A program made the translations under genes and the position numbers. From contig NZ_WIDQ01000008.1 of assembly GCF_009495745.1 (NCBI RefSeq), positions 62,001-126,000 on the forward strand: 64,000 nt of DNA. The letters are read 5' to 3'. This DNA comes from Niveispirillum sp. SYP-B3756 (lineage in GTDB: Bacteria; Pseudomonadota; Alphaproteobacteria; Azospirillales; Azospirillaceae). Numbering within the stretch: position 1 is the stretch's first letter; each line of letters opens with the position of its first letter. The notes under the pieces are model-generated. The model was not told the origin of the DNA. It did not search any database and worked only from the letters and a program-made list of their open reading frames with translations. Of the stretch, positions 8,846 to 18,539 are shown one piece after another.

Positions 8846-10417
8846 ATGAGTTTCGCCCGCGCCATCGCCACGGTCGGTGGCATTACCATGGTGTCCCGCG
8901 TCCTGGGCTTTGTGCGTGACATGCTGATGGCGCGCTATCTGGGGGCGGGGCCGGCGGCCGACGCCTTCTTTGTCGCCTTCCGCCTGCCCAATCTGTTCCG
9001 GTCGCTATTTGCAGAGGGGGCGTTCACGGCGGCCTTCCTGCCCATGTTCAGCGGCACCCTACAGAAGGAAGGGCATGACAGCGCCAGGGGGCTGGCGGAG
9101 GAGGCATTGGCCTTCATGGTCGCCCTGCTGCTGCTGTTCAGCGCGGTGATGGCGCTTGCCATGCCGCTGGTCGTCTCCGTCATGGCGACGGGTTTCACCG
9201 ACGATCCCGGCCAGTTCGCCCTGGCCGTTTCCATGTCGCAGGTGATGTTCCCCTATCTGGCGCTGATCTCGCTGACAGCATTGCTGGGCTCCATCCTCAA
9301 CGCGCTCGGCCGCTATGGCCCGTTTGCGGCGGCGCCGGTGCTGTTGAACATCGTGCAGATCACCGGCCTGCTGGCCAGCCAGCCGCTGGGGCTGCCGGTG
9401 CATTGGGTGCTGGCCTGGGGTGTGCCGGTGGCCGGTGTGGCGCAACTGGTCTGGATGGTGCTGGCCTGCCGGCGGGCCGGCATGGTGGTGCGGCTGCGCC
9501 GGCCCAAACTGACACCCCGGGTGAAGAAACTCTTCGCCCTGCTGGCACCGGGCATTTTGGGGGCCGGGGTCTATCAGTTCAACCTGCTGATCGGCACCAA
9601 TCTGGCCACCTGGCTACCGACGGGTGCCGTCTCCTATCTGCAATATGCTGACCGGTTGAACCAACTGCCCATGGCGGTGGTGGGCGTGGCGGTGGGCACC
9701 GCCCTGCTGCCCCTGCTGTCCCGCCAGATCACGGCAGAAGATCATGAAGGGGCGCGCACCAGCCTGTCGCGCGGGCTGGAATTTGCCGCCTTACTGGGCC
9801 TGCCGGCGGCGGTGGCACTGATCGCCATTCCTGATGCGCTGATCCATGTGTTGTTCGAAGGCGGGGCCTTTGGGGCCGATGCCGCCCGCGCCACGGCGGC
9901 GGCCCTGCAGGCCTATGCCATCGGCATCCCCGCCTTCATCGCCGCCAAGATTCTCGCCACCGCTTATTTCGCCCGGCAGGATACCAAGGGGCCGGTGCGG
10001 GTGGCGGTGGTGGTGCTGCTGGGCAATGTCGGTGTGTCCCTGGCCCTGATCGGGCCCTTGGGCCATGTCGGGCTGGCGCTGGCACCGGGGTTGACGGCGT
10101 GGTTGAACGTGGCACTGCTGGCCATCGGCCTGCACCGGCGCGGCCTGTTGCAGTTGGACCCGCGGCTGGCCGGACGGCTGGCCCGCATCACGGCCGCCGC
10201 CGCCCTGATGGGGGGGCTGGCCTGGGGCCTGGGCTGGGCGCTGCAGCCCTGGCTTTACAGCACCACCCACGGGGTGAAGGTGCTGGCGCTGGCCGGGCTG
10301 ATCGGGGCCGCCATGGTTGGCTATGGCTTGTTCTGCCTGGCGCTGGGGGCCGCCCGGCTGGGGGAACTGAAAGGTTTGCTGCGCCGGCGGGGCGGGGGCG
10401 CACCGCCAGCCGCTTGA
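8846..10417 (+). CDS. murJ: Lipid II flippase MurJ
   Basis: MurJ moves lipid II across the inner membrane for peptidoglycan synthesis. The 523-residue polytopic protein has the normal family length and about 14 hydrophobic segments. Family motifs at the N-terminus are clear: SRVLGFVRDMLMARYLGAG and DAFFVAFRLPNLFRSLFAEGAF. A further conserved stretch is YLQYADRLNQLPMAVVGVA near the middle. It lies upstream of trpS, as in many alphaproteobacteria, although glnD, which is often their neighbour, is about 27 kb away here. Confidence 0.97.
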   Translation: MSFARAIATVGGITMVSRVLGFVRDMLMARYLGAGPAADAFFVAFRLPNLFRSLFAEGAFTAAFLPMFSGTLQKEGHDSARGLAEEALAFMVALLLLFSAVMALAMPLVVSVMATGFTDDPGQFALAVSMSQVMFPYLALISLTALLGSILNALGRYGPFAAAPVLLNIVQITGLLASQPLGLPVHWVLAWGVPVAGVAQLVWMVLACRRAGMVVRLRRPKLTPRVKKLFALLAPGILGAGVYQFNLLIGTNLATWLPTGAVSYLQYADRLNQLPMAVVGVAVGTALLPLLSRQITAEDHEGARTSLSRGLEFAALLGLPAAVALIAIPDALIHVLFEGGAFGADAARATAAALQAYAIGIPAFIAAKILATAYFARQDTKGPVRVAVVVLLGNVGVSLALIGPLGHVGLALAPGLTAWLNVALLAIGLHRRGLLQLDPRLAGRLARITAAAALMGGLAWGLGWALQPWLYSTTHGVKVLALAGLIGAAMVGYGLFCLALGAARLGELKGLLRRRGGGAPPAA

Positions 10418-10518
10418 CCGGCATTGCCTGACAACGCCATATCTGCGGGCGACCGGTCCCATCGGGGGGCCGGCGCCCTCGCCCTCCACCAGCGAAACAT
10501 CCTTCGGGAACCAGACCC

Positions 10519-11520
10519 ATGAACCGCATTTTTTCGGGTATGCAGCCCACCCGCCAACTGCACCTCGGCAATTATCTGGGGGCTTTGCGCAACTGGGTGC
10601 GCCTGCAGCACGATTATGAGGCCATTTTCTGCGTTGTGGATATGCACGCCATCACGATTGATCATGATCCTGAAGTGCTGCGTTCCAACATCCGCGAAGT
10701 GGCGGCGGCCTATATCGCGGCCGGCATCGATCCAGATAAGAACATCCTGTTCAACCAGTCGGCCGTTTCCGGCCATGCCGAACTGAACTGGATTCTGGCC
10801 TGCCATACGCCGCTGGGCTGGTTGAACCGCATGACCCAGTTCAAGGAAAAGGCCGGCAAGCAGAAGGATAATGCCGTTCTGGGCCTGTACGCCTATCCGG
10901 TGCTGATGGCGGCGGACATCCTGCTGTACAAGGCCACCCATGTGCCGGTGGGCGAGGACCAGAAGCAGCATCTGGAACTGGCGCGCGACATTGCCGGTGC
11001 CTTCAACCGCTATTACAAGCGCGAGGATTATTTCCCCCTGCCGGAACCGCAGATCCTGGGTGAAGCCACCCGCGTGATGAGCCTGCGGGACGGTACGAAG
11101 AAAATGTCCAAGTCCGACGAGAGCGAATATAGCCGCATCAACCTGACCGACGATGCCGACACCATCGCGCTGAAAATCCGCAAGGCCAAGACCGACCCGG
11201 AACCGCTGCCGTCGGTGGTGGAAGGGCTGGAGGGTCGGGCCGACGCCGCCAATCTGGTGACCATCTATGGGGCCCTGTCTGACCAGACCAGGGCCCAGGT
11301 GCTGGCCGAATATGGCGGCCAGCAGTTCAGCGCCTTCAAGGGGGCGCTGGCCGATCTGGCCGTCGCCAAGCTGTCCCCCATCGCCGGCGAGATGAACCGC
11401 CTGCTGGGCGACCGCGCCGAACTGGACCGCATCCTGCAAAAGGGTGCCGAACGGGCCGGTGCCATTGCCGAGAAGACGGTGAATGAGGTGAAGGATATTG
11501 TGGGGCTGGTGCGGTTCTGA
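10519..11520 (+). CDS. trpS: Tryptophanyl-tRNA synthetase
   Basis: This class I synthetase charges tRNA-Trp. The 333-residue protein starts [20 protein letters not shown], which contains the HIGH-like motif as HLGN, and has KMSKS in [12 protein letters not shown]. Other family landmarks are [12 protein letters not shown] and [15 protein letters not shown]. The length is normal for bacterial TrpS. It follows murJ by about 100 bases and is ended by a clear hairpin terminator directly after the stop codon. Confidence 0.97.
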   Translation: MNRIFSGMQPTRQLHLGNYLGALRNWVRLQHDYEAIFCVVDMHAITIDHDPEVLRSNIREVAAAYIAAGIDPDKNILFNQSAVSGHAELNWILACHTPLGWLNRMTQFKEKAGKQKDNAVLGLYAYPVLMAADILLYKATHVPVGEDQKQHLELARDIAGAFNRYYKREDYFPLPEPQILGEATRVMSLRDGTKKMSKSDESEYSRINLTDDADTIALKIRKAKTDPEPLPSVVEGLEGRADAANLVTIYGALSDQTRAQVLAEYGGQQFSAFKGALADLAVAKLSPIAGEMNRLLGDRAELDRILQKGAERAGAIAEKTVNEVKDIVGLVRF

Positions 11521-11549
11521 CGGGGGCCGGGGTGAGAGCCCCCGTTTTT
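11521..11549 (+). terminator. Intrinsic terminator of trpS
   Basis: CGGGGGC at 11521-11527 pairs with GCCCCCG at 11538-11544 and is followed immediately by TTTTT. It starts at the base after the trpS stop codon. Confidence 0.85.
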
Positions 11550-11570
11550 CACCACCATACCACCCCACTA

Positions 11571-11692
11571 CCGTCACCCCGGCGCAGGCCGGGGTCCAGT
11601 TTCGTAGAGCAAAGCGCTTGTGATCTGGACCCCGGCCGCAGCATGGGTGACGGTAGAAGGAAAGTCACTCCCGCCTTCGAGGAGAATGACGG
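11571..11692. repeat. Degenerate inverted-repeat element
   Basis: Two arms (11571-11599 and 11621-11649), both ending at the CCGTCACCC/GGGTGACGG boundary, pair imperfectly around GGGGTCCAG/CTGGACCCC. A third segment at about 11668-11692 (CCCGCCTTCGAGGAGAATGA) is a decayed arm of the repeat family seen at 8680 and 19242. The stretch therefore looks like two related intergenic repeats side by side. No gene was found in it. Confidence 0.7.
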
Positions 11693-11768
11693 TGGTGAAA
11701 CGGGAAGGCATCGAGAGACATCATAACTTTCCGGACAACCACTCACCCCCAACCCACAAGGCCCCCCC

Positions 11769-12386
11769 ATGCCCACCATCCTGATCACCGGTTTCGCCCC
11801 CTTCCTGGGTCATGCCGTCAACCCAACCTCCTGGCTGGCCGGGCGGCTGGATGGCGCGGTGATCGGTAGCGCCCATATCCGTGGCGTGGAACTGCCCGTC
11901 ACCTTCACCGGTGCGGTCCCCGCCCTGCAGACGGCCGTCACAGCCACCCGGCCCGACGCGGTGGTGATGTTCGGGTTGGCCTATGAGACGGACAGCATCC
12001 GGCCGGAACGGCTGGCGCTGAACCTGGATGATGCGACCGCCCCCGATAATGACGGCACCATCCGCCGCAACACCCCCATCGATGCGGCGGGGCCCATGGG
12101 ATACTGGTCGTCGCTGCCGCTGGATGCCATGGCGGATGACCTGACCGAAGCCGGCTTTCCGGTGAAGTTCAGCCGCGATGCTGGCGGCTATATCTGCAAC
12201 CATCTGTTCTTCGGGATGCGGCATTGGCGGCCCGATCTACCCGCCGGCTTCATCCATGTGCCGCCCTTCCCCGAGGGGCTGAAGCCGGAAGATCGGGACC
12301 GCCGCACCGGCATGGTGCCGGATCGGCTGGAACAAGCGGCGCGCATCCTGCTGCAACGGCTGGCCGGTTCCATTTCAATCGCATGA
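11769..12386 (+). CDS. pcp: Pyroglutamyl-peptidase I family protein
   Basis: Pcp is a cytoplasmic cysteine peptidase that removes N-terminal pyroglutamate from peptides. The 205-residue protein starts MPTILITGFAPFLGHAVNPT, matching the family's TGF.PF....NPS opening. The catalytic glutamate region is RPERLALNLDDATAPDN. The catalytic cysteine lies in GGYICNHLFFG and the histidine in GFIHVPPFPEG. The GGY before the cysteine replaces the more usual GTY. All three catalytic positions appear to be present. Confidence 0.9.
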   Translation: MPTILITGFAPFLGHAVNPTSWLAGRLDGAVIGSAHIRGVELPVTFTGAVPALQTAVTATRPDAVVMFGLAYETDSIRPERLALNLDDATAPDNDGTIRRNTPIDAAGPMGYWSSLPLDAMADDLTEAGFPVKFSRDAGGYICNHLFFGMRHWRPDLPAGFIHVPPFPEGLKPEDRDRRTGMVPDRLEQAARILLQRLAGSISIA

Positions 12387-12478
12387 CAAAGCCGTTCCGG
12401 GGCCGTTTTACACTTGGGCTCGACGCAGGCTGAGGGTAAGGTTTCCATAATCCCCCGCGCCGCAACAAAAACGGCATC

Positions 12479-13396
12479 ATGCAGATTTACCTTCCCATCG
12501 CGGAACTTTCGGTCAATGCCCTGTTGATCCTGATGCTGGGTGGCGGCGTGGGTTTCCTGTCCGGCCTGTTCGGTGTGGGCGGCGGCTTTCTGATGACGCC
12601 GCTGCTGATCTTCATCGGCGTGCCGCCCGCCGTGGCCGTGGGCACGCAGGCAAACCAGCTTGTCGGCGCTTCGGTTTCCGGGGTGCTGGCCCATTGGCGG
12701 CGCAATAATGTGGATGTGAAGCTGGGGCTGGTGATGCTGAGCGGCGGGTCGCTGGGCACGGCGCTTGGCGTGTGGATTTTCGGCCTGTTGCAGGCCCTGG
12801 GCCATATCGATCTGGTGATCTCTCTCTCCTATGTGCTGTTCCTGGGAACGGTCAGCAGTCTGATGCTGTGGGAAAGCCTGGGAGCCATGCTGCGCGGGCG
12901 CAGTGTCGCCAGCCGGTCCAAGCTGCATCACCATACCTGGCTGCATGGCCTGCCCTTCAAGATGCGCTTTCCCCGGTCGCGGCTATATATCTCCGCCCTG
13001 CTGCCGGCGTTGATCGGGTTTTTCTGCGGCTTGCTGGTAGCGATCATGGGTATTGGTGGCGGCTTCCTGCTGGTGCCGGCCATGATCTATATATTGGGGA
13101 TGCCCACCGCGCTGGTGGCCGGCACCTCCCTGTTCCAGATCATCTTCACCACCGGCATCGCCGCCTTCCTGCAGGCGGTAAGCAACCAGACGGTGGATAT
13201 CATGCTGGCCCTGCTGTTGCTGCTGGGCGGCGTGGTGGGGGCGCAGTTTGGCACCCGCGTCGGGGCCAAACTGCGCGGTGAACAGGCCCGTGCCCTGCTG
13301 GCCCTGGTGGTGCTGGCCGTGGCGGTGAAGCTGGCGGTGGATCTGATCATCCGACCGGAGGATCTGTTCTCCATCACCCTGCCGGGGGGGGCGTGA
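12479..13396 (+). CDS. TauE/SafE family sulfite exporter-like permease
   Basis: The 305-residue polytopic protein belongs to the TauE/SafE (UPF0721) family of anion exporters. The duplicated family motif occurs twice: GGGVGFLSGLFGVGGGFLMTPLL near residue 20-45 and a second GIGGGFLLVPAM near residue 190. About eight membrane segments are visible. Its stop codon overlaps the start of the next gene (ATGA), a TIGR02186 protein. This pair is conserved in alphaproteobacteria and suggests a joint role at the membrane. The transported substrate cannot be told from sequence. Confidence 0.9.
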   Translation: MQIYLPIAELSVNALLILMLGGGVGFLSGLFGVGGGFLMTPLLIFIGVPPAVAVGTQANQLVGASVSGVLAHWRRNNVDVKLGLVMLSGGSLGTALGVWIFGLLQALGHIDLVISLSYVLFLGTVSSLMLWESLGAMLRGRSVASRSKLHHHTWLHGLPFKMRFPRSRLYISALLPALIGFFCGLLVAIMGIGGGFLLVPAMIYILGMPTALVAGTSLFQIIFTTGIAAFLQAVSNQTVDIMLALLLLLGGVVGAQFGTRVGAKLRGEQARALLALVVLAVAVKLAVDLIIRPEDLFSITLPGGA

Positions 13397-14160
13397 TGCG
13401 GGGACGCCATCTGCTGGCCCTGCCCGCCGGTCTGCTGGCCGGCTTCATGCTGCTGCTGGCCTTGCGGGCCGATGCCTGGGGCCAGTCGCTGGTGGCCGAC
13501 CTGTCCAGCCACCTGATCGCCATCACCACCGGCTTTACCGGCACCGACGTGGTGCTGTTCGGCGCTGTGGATGGCGAGGGCGATGTCGCCGTGGTGGTGC
13601 AGGGTCCGGAGGGGGAGGTGACGGTCCGCCACAAGGACCGGGTGGCCGGCATCTGGATCAACACGGATGAGATCGCCTTTGCCCGCGTGCCGGCCTTCTA
13701 CACCGTGGCCCTGTCGGCCCCGCTGGATGGGGTGGTGCCGCCGGCGGTGCTGCAACGGCATGAAATCGGCCTGGATTATATCCGGCTGGCCCCGACGCAG
13801 AAGATCGACAAGGCCGAGAAACTGGCCGAATATCGCGCCGCCCTGATCCGCAACAAACAGCGCATGGGGCTTTACACCACAGAGGCGGGGGAGGTCTCCT
13901 TCCTCGGCCAGCGCCTGTTCCGCACCCGCATCCATTTCCCGGCCAATGTGCCCACCGGCACCTATACGGCGTCGGTCTTCCTGATCCGCGATGGCGATGT
14001 GGTCAGCGCCCAGACAACGCCGCTGCTGGTCTCCAAGATCGGCTTTTCCGCCAATGTGACGGAATTCGCCCAGCGCCAGTCGGTCTTCTATGCCGTGCTG
14101 TCCATCATGCTGGCCGTGACGGCCGGCTGGCTGGCTGGCATTATTTTCCGCAAATCCTGA
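13396..14160 (+). CDS. TIGR02186 family envelope protein
   Basis: The 254-residue protein matches the alphaproteobacterial TIGR02186 family through phrases such as GTDVVLFGAVDGEGDVAVVV, VRHKDRVAGIWINTDEIAFA and VPAFYTVALSAPL. It starts with a signal-like hydrophobic segment (LLALPAGLLAGFMLLLAL) and ends with a membrane anchor and the tail GIIFRKS, so most of the chain should be periplasmic. The start overlaps the stop of the TauE-like gene, indicating translational coupling. The family has no known biochemical function; association with TauE-like transport is inferred from linkage. Confidence 0.88.
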   Translation: MRGRHLLALPAGLLAGFMLLLALRADAWGQSLVADLSSHLIAITTGFTGTDVVLFGAVDGEGDVAVVVQGPEGEVTVRHKDRVAGIWINTDEIAFARVPAFYTVALSAPLDGVVPPAVLQRHEIGLDYIRLAPTQKIDKAEKLAEYRAALIRNKQRMGLYTTEAGEVSFLGQRLFRTRIHFPANVPTGTYTASVFLIRDGDVVSAQTTPLLVSKIGFSANVTEFAQRQSVFYAVLSIMLAVTAGWLAGIIFRKS

Positions 14161-14270
14161 ATTCCATCAGACGGTTTTCGCTTGACCGAAAAACTGCCTT
14201 GGCATTTTCGTTAACCGCCAAGCGCTGCCGCCGCGACCCAGATCCCGCTGCATCAACCGCATCGGGATTT

Positions 14271-14378
14271 GGTATAGAGCGGATCGCGGAAAAGCGGAAT
14301 CGCTTTGGAGCGTGAATCTGCTCGCTGAACAAGGACTTAGAGCCGGGTGCGTTTCTGATTAAACGCACTCGGCTCTAA
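14271..14378. repeat. Palindromic intergenic repeat
   Basis: An 18-bp stem with one mismatch (TTAGAGCCGGGTGCGTTT at 14337-14354, its partner at 14361-14378) closes a six-base loop. It is preceded by TAGAGCGGATCGCGGAAAAG and a short imperfect hairpin around GGAATCGCTTT. The wording resembles palindromic repeats often seen between genes in alphaproteobacterial chromosomes. It sits between the TIGR02186 gene and the stress protein and may also act as a terminator. Confidence 0.7.
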
Positions 14379-14406
14379 ACCGGCCCTGCGTTACCGGGAG
14401 AGGCCC

Positions 14407-14883
14407 ATGAGCCAAGAGAAGCAAGCCCGTATCTTCCTGGTCGTCGTCGATGAGACGGAGGAAATGAGCGTGGCGCTGCATTATGCCGCCCGCCGCGCCC
14501 GCAACAGCGGCGGGCGCGTCGCCCTGCTGCATGTCATCCCGCCAGGGGAGCTGCAGCAATGGGGCGCCATCGAAGAGCTGATGAAGCAGGAACAGCGGGA
14601 GGAGGCCGAGCAGCTGTTGCAGCGACTGGCCAAGGAGGTGGTGGATATTTCCGGCACCATGCCCACGCTCTATATCCGCGAAGGCCAGGCCTCTGAACAG
14701 CTGATGAAGCTGATCCAGGAGGAGCCCAGCATCTCCATCCTGGTGCTGGCGGCCGGCACCGGGCGCGGCGGGCCGGGGCCGCTGATCAATTATGTGGTGG
14801 GCCAGATGTCCGGCAGCCTGCGCATCCCCGTCACCGTGGTGCCGGGTGCCCTGTCCGACCGGCAATTGGATGCGATTACGTGA
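14407..14883 (+). CDS. Universal stress protein family
   Basis: The 158-residue protein has the UspA fold: a first beta strand ARIFLVVVDETEE, a helix MSVALHYAARRARNSGG, the strand VALLHVIPP, and the C-terminal region ISILVLAAGTGRGGPGPLINYVVG. The usual ATP-binding G-2x-G-9x-G(S/T) loop is only loosely matched by GTGRGGPGPLINYVVGQMSG. Its cellular target is unknown; family members respond to starvation and oxidative stress. It is a single gene with a palindromic repeat upstream. Confidence 0.85.
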   Translation: MSQEKQARIFLVVVDETEEMSVALHYAARRARNSGGRVALLHVIPPGELQQWGAIEELMKQEQREEAEQLLQRLAKEVVDISGTMPTLYIREGQASEQLMKLIQEEPSISILVLAAGTGRGGPGPLINYVVGQMSGSLRIPVTVVPGALSDRQLDAIT

Positions 14884-14927
14884 GATCGGGTCGGTTTCCC
14901 ACCTGATACCCGGTCCCCTGCCGCCCC

Positions 14928-15920
14928 CTACCCCCGCCGGAACAGGGCCAGCAAGCGCTTGGCCGCCGCACCGGGGGTGATGGCGGCGGTGGCGGTGGCG
15001 CGTTCCAGGCCGGGCAGCTCACCCCGCACCGCCGGTTCCGCCTTGAAGGCGTCAATCAGGCTTTCCTCGATCTCGCTCCACATCCAGGCGCGGGCCTGTT
15101 CGGCCCGGCGGCGGACAATGTCGCCGGAACCGTCGGCCCCCAGCAGGTGGCGATAATCGCTGATCTGATCCCAGACCGCATCTATACCCCGGCCCGTCAG
15201 GGCGGAGCAGGACAGCACCGGCACCCGCCACAGCGGGTTGATGGGGCGCAGCAGGGACAGGGCATGGCGATATTCCGCCTCCGCATGGCGGGCGGCGGTG
15301 GCCAACTCACCATCCGCCTTGTTGACCACGATCATGTCGGCCAACTCAACAATGCCCTTCTTGATGCCCTGCAGCTCATCCCCGCCGGCGGGCGGCAGCA
15401 GCAGCAGGAACAGGTCCACCATATCGGCCACCGCCGTTTCCGACTGGCCCACCCCCACCGTTTCCACAATCACCACGTCAAAGCCGGCGGCTTCCACCAG
15501 CAGCATGGCTTCGCGCGTGCGCCGCGCCACCCCGCCCAGCGTGCCCCCAGCGGGCGATGGGCGGATAAAGGCGCGCGGGTCGCGCGACAGCAATTCCATC
15601 CGCGTCTTGTCGCCCAGGATGGAACCACCGGTGCGCTGGCTGGTGGGGTCAATGGCCAGCACGGCCACCTTCAACCCCTGGGCAATCAGATGCAGGCCGA
15701 ACGCCTCGATAAAGGTGGATTTTCCCACGCCGGGCACGCCGGTAATGCCCAACCGCACCGCATTGCCCGTATCGGGCAACAGGCTGGCCAGCAGATCATC
15801 GGCCAGCGCCCGGTGATCGGCCCGCGTGCTTTCCACCAGGGTGATGGCCTGCGCCAGCGCACGCCGTTCGCCACGGCGCAGCCGGTCGGCAAGATCGGTG
15901 GGGGGCAAGGCATCCGGCAT
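14928..15920 (-). CDS. meaB: MeaB/ArgK-type G3E GTPase, methylmalonyl-CoA mutase chaperone
   Basis: MeaB protects and reloads the B12 cofactor of methylmalonyl-CoA mutase. The 330-residue product contains the P-loop [10 protein letters not shown], the G3E region [24 protein letters not shown], the switch segment [14 protein letters not shown] and the NKAD base-recognition motif. Start choice: MPDALPP at 15920 gives the usual family length; ATG at 15932 is a close alternative. No mutase gene lies in the window, so the partner must be encoded elsewhere. Confidence 0.94.
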   Translation of the reverse strand: MPDALPPTDLADRLRRGERRALAQAITLVESTRADHRALADDLLASLLPDTGNAVRLGITGVPGVGKSTFIEAFGLHLIAQGLKVAVLAIDPTSQRTGGSILGDKTRMELLSRDPRAFIRPSPAGGTLGGVARRTREAMLLVEAAGFDVVIVETVGVGQSETAVADMVDLFLLLLPPAGGDELQGIKKGIVELADMIVVNKADGELATAARHAEAEYRHALSLLRPINPLWRVPVLSCSALTGRGIDAVWDQISDYRHLLGADGSGDIVRRRAEQARAWMWSEIEESLIDAFKAEPAVRGELPGLERATATAAITPGAAAKRLLALFRRG

Positions 15921-16116
15921 GGGGCATTCCATCGGCAGCGGTGACGAACAGGGCCTGGGCCGGATTGTGCGGCAGGCCTGTCGGATCGTCAAATCGGTAG
16001 GGGGGATGGGCAGGTGATATGCCCATCGTACATGTGTCCAAAGGTCCGGTTTTCCAACCGGCACTCTCGTGCGATTCTAGGGTCGGTTCGATATATTGAA
16101 TAAATGAGGCCAAGTC

Positions 16117-16482
16117 ATGGAGATTGCGGCCAATTCCCCCTTCACCGCCCCGGCCCCGCCCCGCCCGCCGTCCTGGCTGGGCCGGCTGCTGCGGCGTGAC
16201 CGATCCGCGCCCAAACATAGTTTTGGCGATGGGCATGTCACGGTGGCACAGCAGCGGCTGGATCTGGTTGATCTCAGCCTGGGCGGCATGTGCGTGGCCG
16301 GATATCGCGGGCTGATGGACCAACAGGACCGGTTCGGCTTCCGTCTGACCGTGGACGGGACGGAGATCAGCGGCGAAGCTATTGTCGCCTGGCGGCGGGG
16401 CGACCGGATGGGTGTCGCCTTCTATGCGCTGGGGATTGAAGCGCAGCAGATTCTGTCGCGCTTCTCCGGGAAGAACCCGTAA
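16117..16482 (+). CDS. Small PilZ domain protein
   Basis: The 121-residue protein is a single PilZ domain. The glycine motif is DLSLGGMCVAG, matching (D/N)xSxxGG, and later strands read EAIVAWRRGDRMGVAFYAL, typical of the PilZ barrel. The arginine pair RLLRRDRS near residue 22-29 could serve as the RxxxR half of the c-di-GMP site. It has no signal peptide and is probably a cytoplasmic c-di-GMP receptor. It is convergent with the ABC exporter gene. Confidence 0.85.
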   Translation: MEIAANSPFTAPAPPRPPSWLGRLLRRDRSAPKHSFGDGHVTVAQQRLDLVDLSLGGMCVAGYRGLMDQQDRFGFRLTVDGTEISGEAIVAWRRGDRMGVAFYALGIEAQQILSRFSGKNP

Positions 16483-16491
16483 CCGGTTACG
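16478..16491. other. Palindrome spanning two convergent stop codons
   Basis: CGTAACCGGTTACG is a perfect 14-bp palindrome. It contains the TAA of the PilZ gene on the plus strand and the TAA of the ABC exporter gene on the minus strand. It lacks a loop and a T-run, so it is not a standard terminator. Confidence 0.6.
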
Positions 16492-18352
16492 CTTCCAGCT
16501 TCGTCTCTGCCCGGTTCACCCCTTCCTGCTGCCGCGCCCACAGCGCGGCGTAGGCCCCGTTCAGGGCCAGCAAAGCGGCGTGGCTGCCGCGTTCCACGAT
16601 CTGGCCGGCATCCAGCACGATGATTTCATCGGCATCCACCACGGTGGACAGGCGATGGGCGATGACCAGGGTGCTGCGCCCGCGCGCCGCATCGGTCAAT
16701 GCTGCCTGGATTTCCCGTTCCGTATGGGTATCCAGCGCACTGGTCGCCTCGTCCAGAATCAGGATCGGCGGGTCTTTCAGCAGGGTGCGGGCAATGGCCA
16801 CGCGCTGCTTTTCCCCGCCAGACAGTTTCAGGCCGCGTTCCCCCACCATGGTGTTCCAGCCATCGGGCAGCGCCTTGATGAAATCCAGGATTTGCGCGGC
16901 GGCAGCCACCCGCTCCAGCTCCGCCTCGCTGGCATCGACGCGGCCATAGGCGATGTTATAGCGGATGGTGTCGTTGAACAGCACCGTATCCTGCGGCACG
17001 ATGCCGATGGCGGCGCGCAGCGACGCCTGGGTGACCTGCCGCACATCCTGATGATCAATCTCCACCGCACCACCGGTTACGTCGTAAAAGCGGTACAGCA
17101 GGCGGGACAGGGTGGATTTGCCGGCCCCGGTGGGGCCAACCACGGCCACGGTGCGCCCGGCCGGCACGGTGAAATCGATGCCCTTCAGGATGGGACGCCG
17201 CTTATCATAAGCGAAATGCACATCGCGGAAACGGATGGCGGCCCCGGCCGTCACCAAGGCGGGGGCGCCCGGCTTATCCTCCACCTCCCGGTCCACGGTC
17301 AGCAGTTCGAACATTCGCTCCATATCGTTCAGCGATTCCCGGATGCCGCGATAGACGAAGCCGAAAATATTCAGTGGCTGGTAAAGCTGCAGCAGATAGG
17401 TGTTCACCAGCACGAAATCGCCGATGGTCAATTGGCCTTTGATGATGCCGGTCGCCGCCATCCACATCACCGCCACCACGCCCCCGGCAATGATGATGCC
17501 CTGGCCGATATTCAGCAGCGACAAGGATGTCTGGGTGCGGACCGCCGCATCTTCATAGACACGCAGGGCCTTGTCGTAGCGGTTGGCCTCAAACACCTCA
17601 TTGCCGAAATACTTGACGGTTTCATAGTTCAGCAGCGTGTCGATGGCCTTGGCATTGGCGCTGGTATCGGCATCCAGCATCGAACGACGGATGCGGGTGC
17701 GCCAGTTGGTGACGGTGATGGTATAGCCGATATAAAGCGCCACCGTGCCGAAGGTGACGGCAGCAAAGCGGAAATCAAACAATTTCCACAGGATACCCGT
17801 CACCAGCAGGATTTCCAGCAAGGTCGGCAACACGTTGAACAGGGAGGTGCTGAGCAAACTGTCAATCGCCTTGGTGCCGCGTTCCACCACGCGCGATAGC
17901 CCGCCCGTCTGCCGTTCCAGATGGAAGCGCAGCGACAAGGCGTGCAGATGGCGAAAGACATTCAGCGCCGCCACCCGCATGGCGCGCTGGCTGACCCGTT
18001 CGAAAATCGCGTCGCGCAGTTCGCCGAACGCCAGGCTCAGCACCCGCGCCAAGCCATAGGCCAGGATGAAACCGATGGGGATGGCGACCGCCGGGTTGGC
18101 CGCCACGGCCTGGGCCAGCCCGTTGCCGGACAAGGCATCCACCGCCCCCTTATACCAGATGGGCACGGTGACATTGGCCCCCTTGGCGACCGCCAGGAAC
18201 AGCAGCGCCAGCACCACCCGCAGCTTCATGGCCGGCTGTCCGGCCGGCCAGAGATAGGGCAGCAGGCGTTTCAGCACCTGCCCGTCGGTCAGGCGGGTGC
18301 GGTTGGCGCGATCGGCAGCGGAACTGCCATTGGGGCGGTCGTGACGGCGCAT
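16487..18352 (-). CDS. Atm1/HMT1-type ABC exporter (fused permease and ATPase)
   Basis: The 621-residue half-transporter has an N-terminal six-helix permease domain (about residues 40-330) and a C-terminal ATPase. The ATPase shows Walker A GPTGAGKST, the signature LSGGEKQRVAIAR, and Walker B ILILDEATSALD. The opening of the membrane domain (GANVTVPIWYKGAVDAL) and TGGLSRVVERGTKAIDSL follow the Atm1 family, which exports glutathione-linked sulfur or metal species from the cytoplasm or mitochondrial matrix. It is convergent with the PilZ gene and divergent from upp. Confidence 0.93.
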   Translation of the reverse strand: MRRHDRPNGSSAADRANRTRLTDGQVLKRLLPYLWPAGQPAMKLRVVLALLFLAVAKGANVTVPIWYKGAVDALSGNGLAQAVAANPAVAIPIGFILAYGLARVLSLAFGELRDAIFERVSQRAMRVAALNVFRHLHALSLRFHLERQTGGLSRVVERGTKAIDSLLSTSLFNVLPTLLEILLVTGILWKLFDFRFAAVTFGTVALYIGYTITVTNWRTRIRRSMLDADTSANAKAIDTLLNYETVKYFGNEVFEANRYDKALRVYEDAAVRTQTSLSLLNIGQGIIIAGGVVAVMWMAATGIIKGQLTIGDFVLVNTYLLQLYQPLNIFGFVYRGIRESLNDMERMFELLTVDREVEDKPGAPALVTAGAAIRFRDVHFAYDKRRPILKGIDFTVPAGRTVAVVGPTGAGKSTLSRLLYRFYDVTGGAVEIDHQDVRQVTQASLRAAIGIVPQDTVLFNDTIRYNIAYGRVDASEAELERVAAAAQILDFIKALPDGWNTMVGERGLKLSGGEKQRVAIARTLLKDPPILILDEATSALDTHTEREIQAALTDAARGRSTLVIAHRLSTVVDADEIIVLDAGQIVERGSHAALLALNGAYAALWARQQEGVNRAETKLEA

Positions 18353-18539
18353 GGAAACCAGGGGTCTGGAAAGGCTTGGGGGTCAGGGCGGTGAATATGG
18401 GGGAGAATGCCGCCCGGCACAGCCCTTGCCCCACGCGCGTCAGCCGCCCAGGCAAAGCATGGGGCATCGTCACCGCTGACGAAAGCGGCCAGGGTGGTTA
18501 TGCTGGTTAAAATCAACCCGATCTTGCCAGGAACCGGCC

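Noticed and set aside
12387-12478. Possible riboswitch upstream of the TauE-like gene
   Set aside because: Only weak pairing is visible and no known aptamer motif could be matched.
16382-17899. Plus-strand open frame of 505 codons
   Set aside because: It begins inside the PilZ gene and runs antisense to the ABC exporter, without recognisable content.
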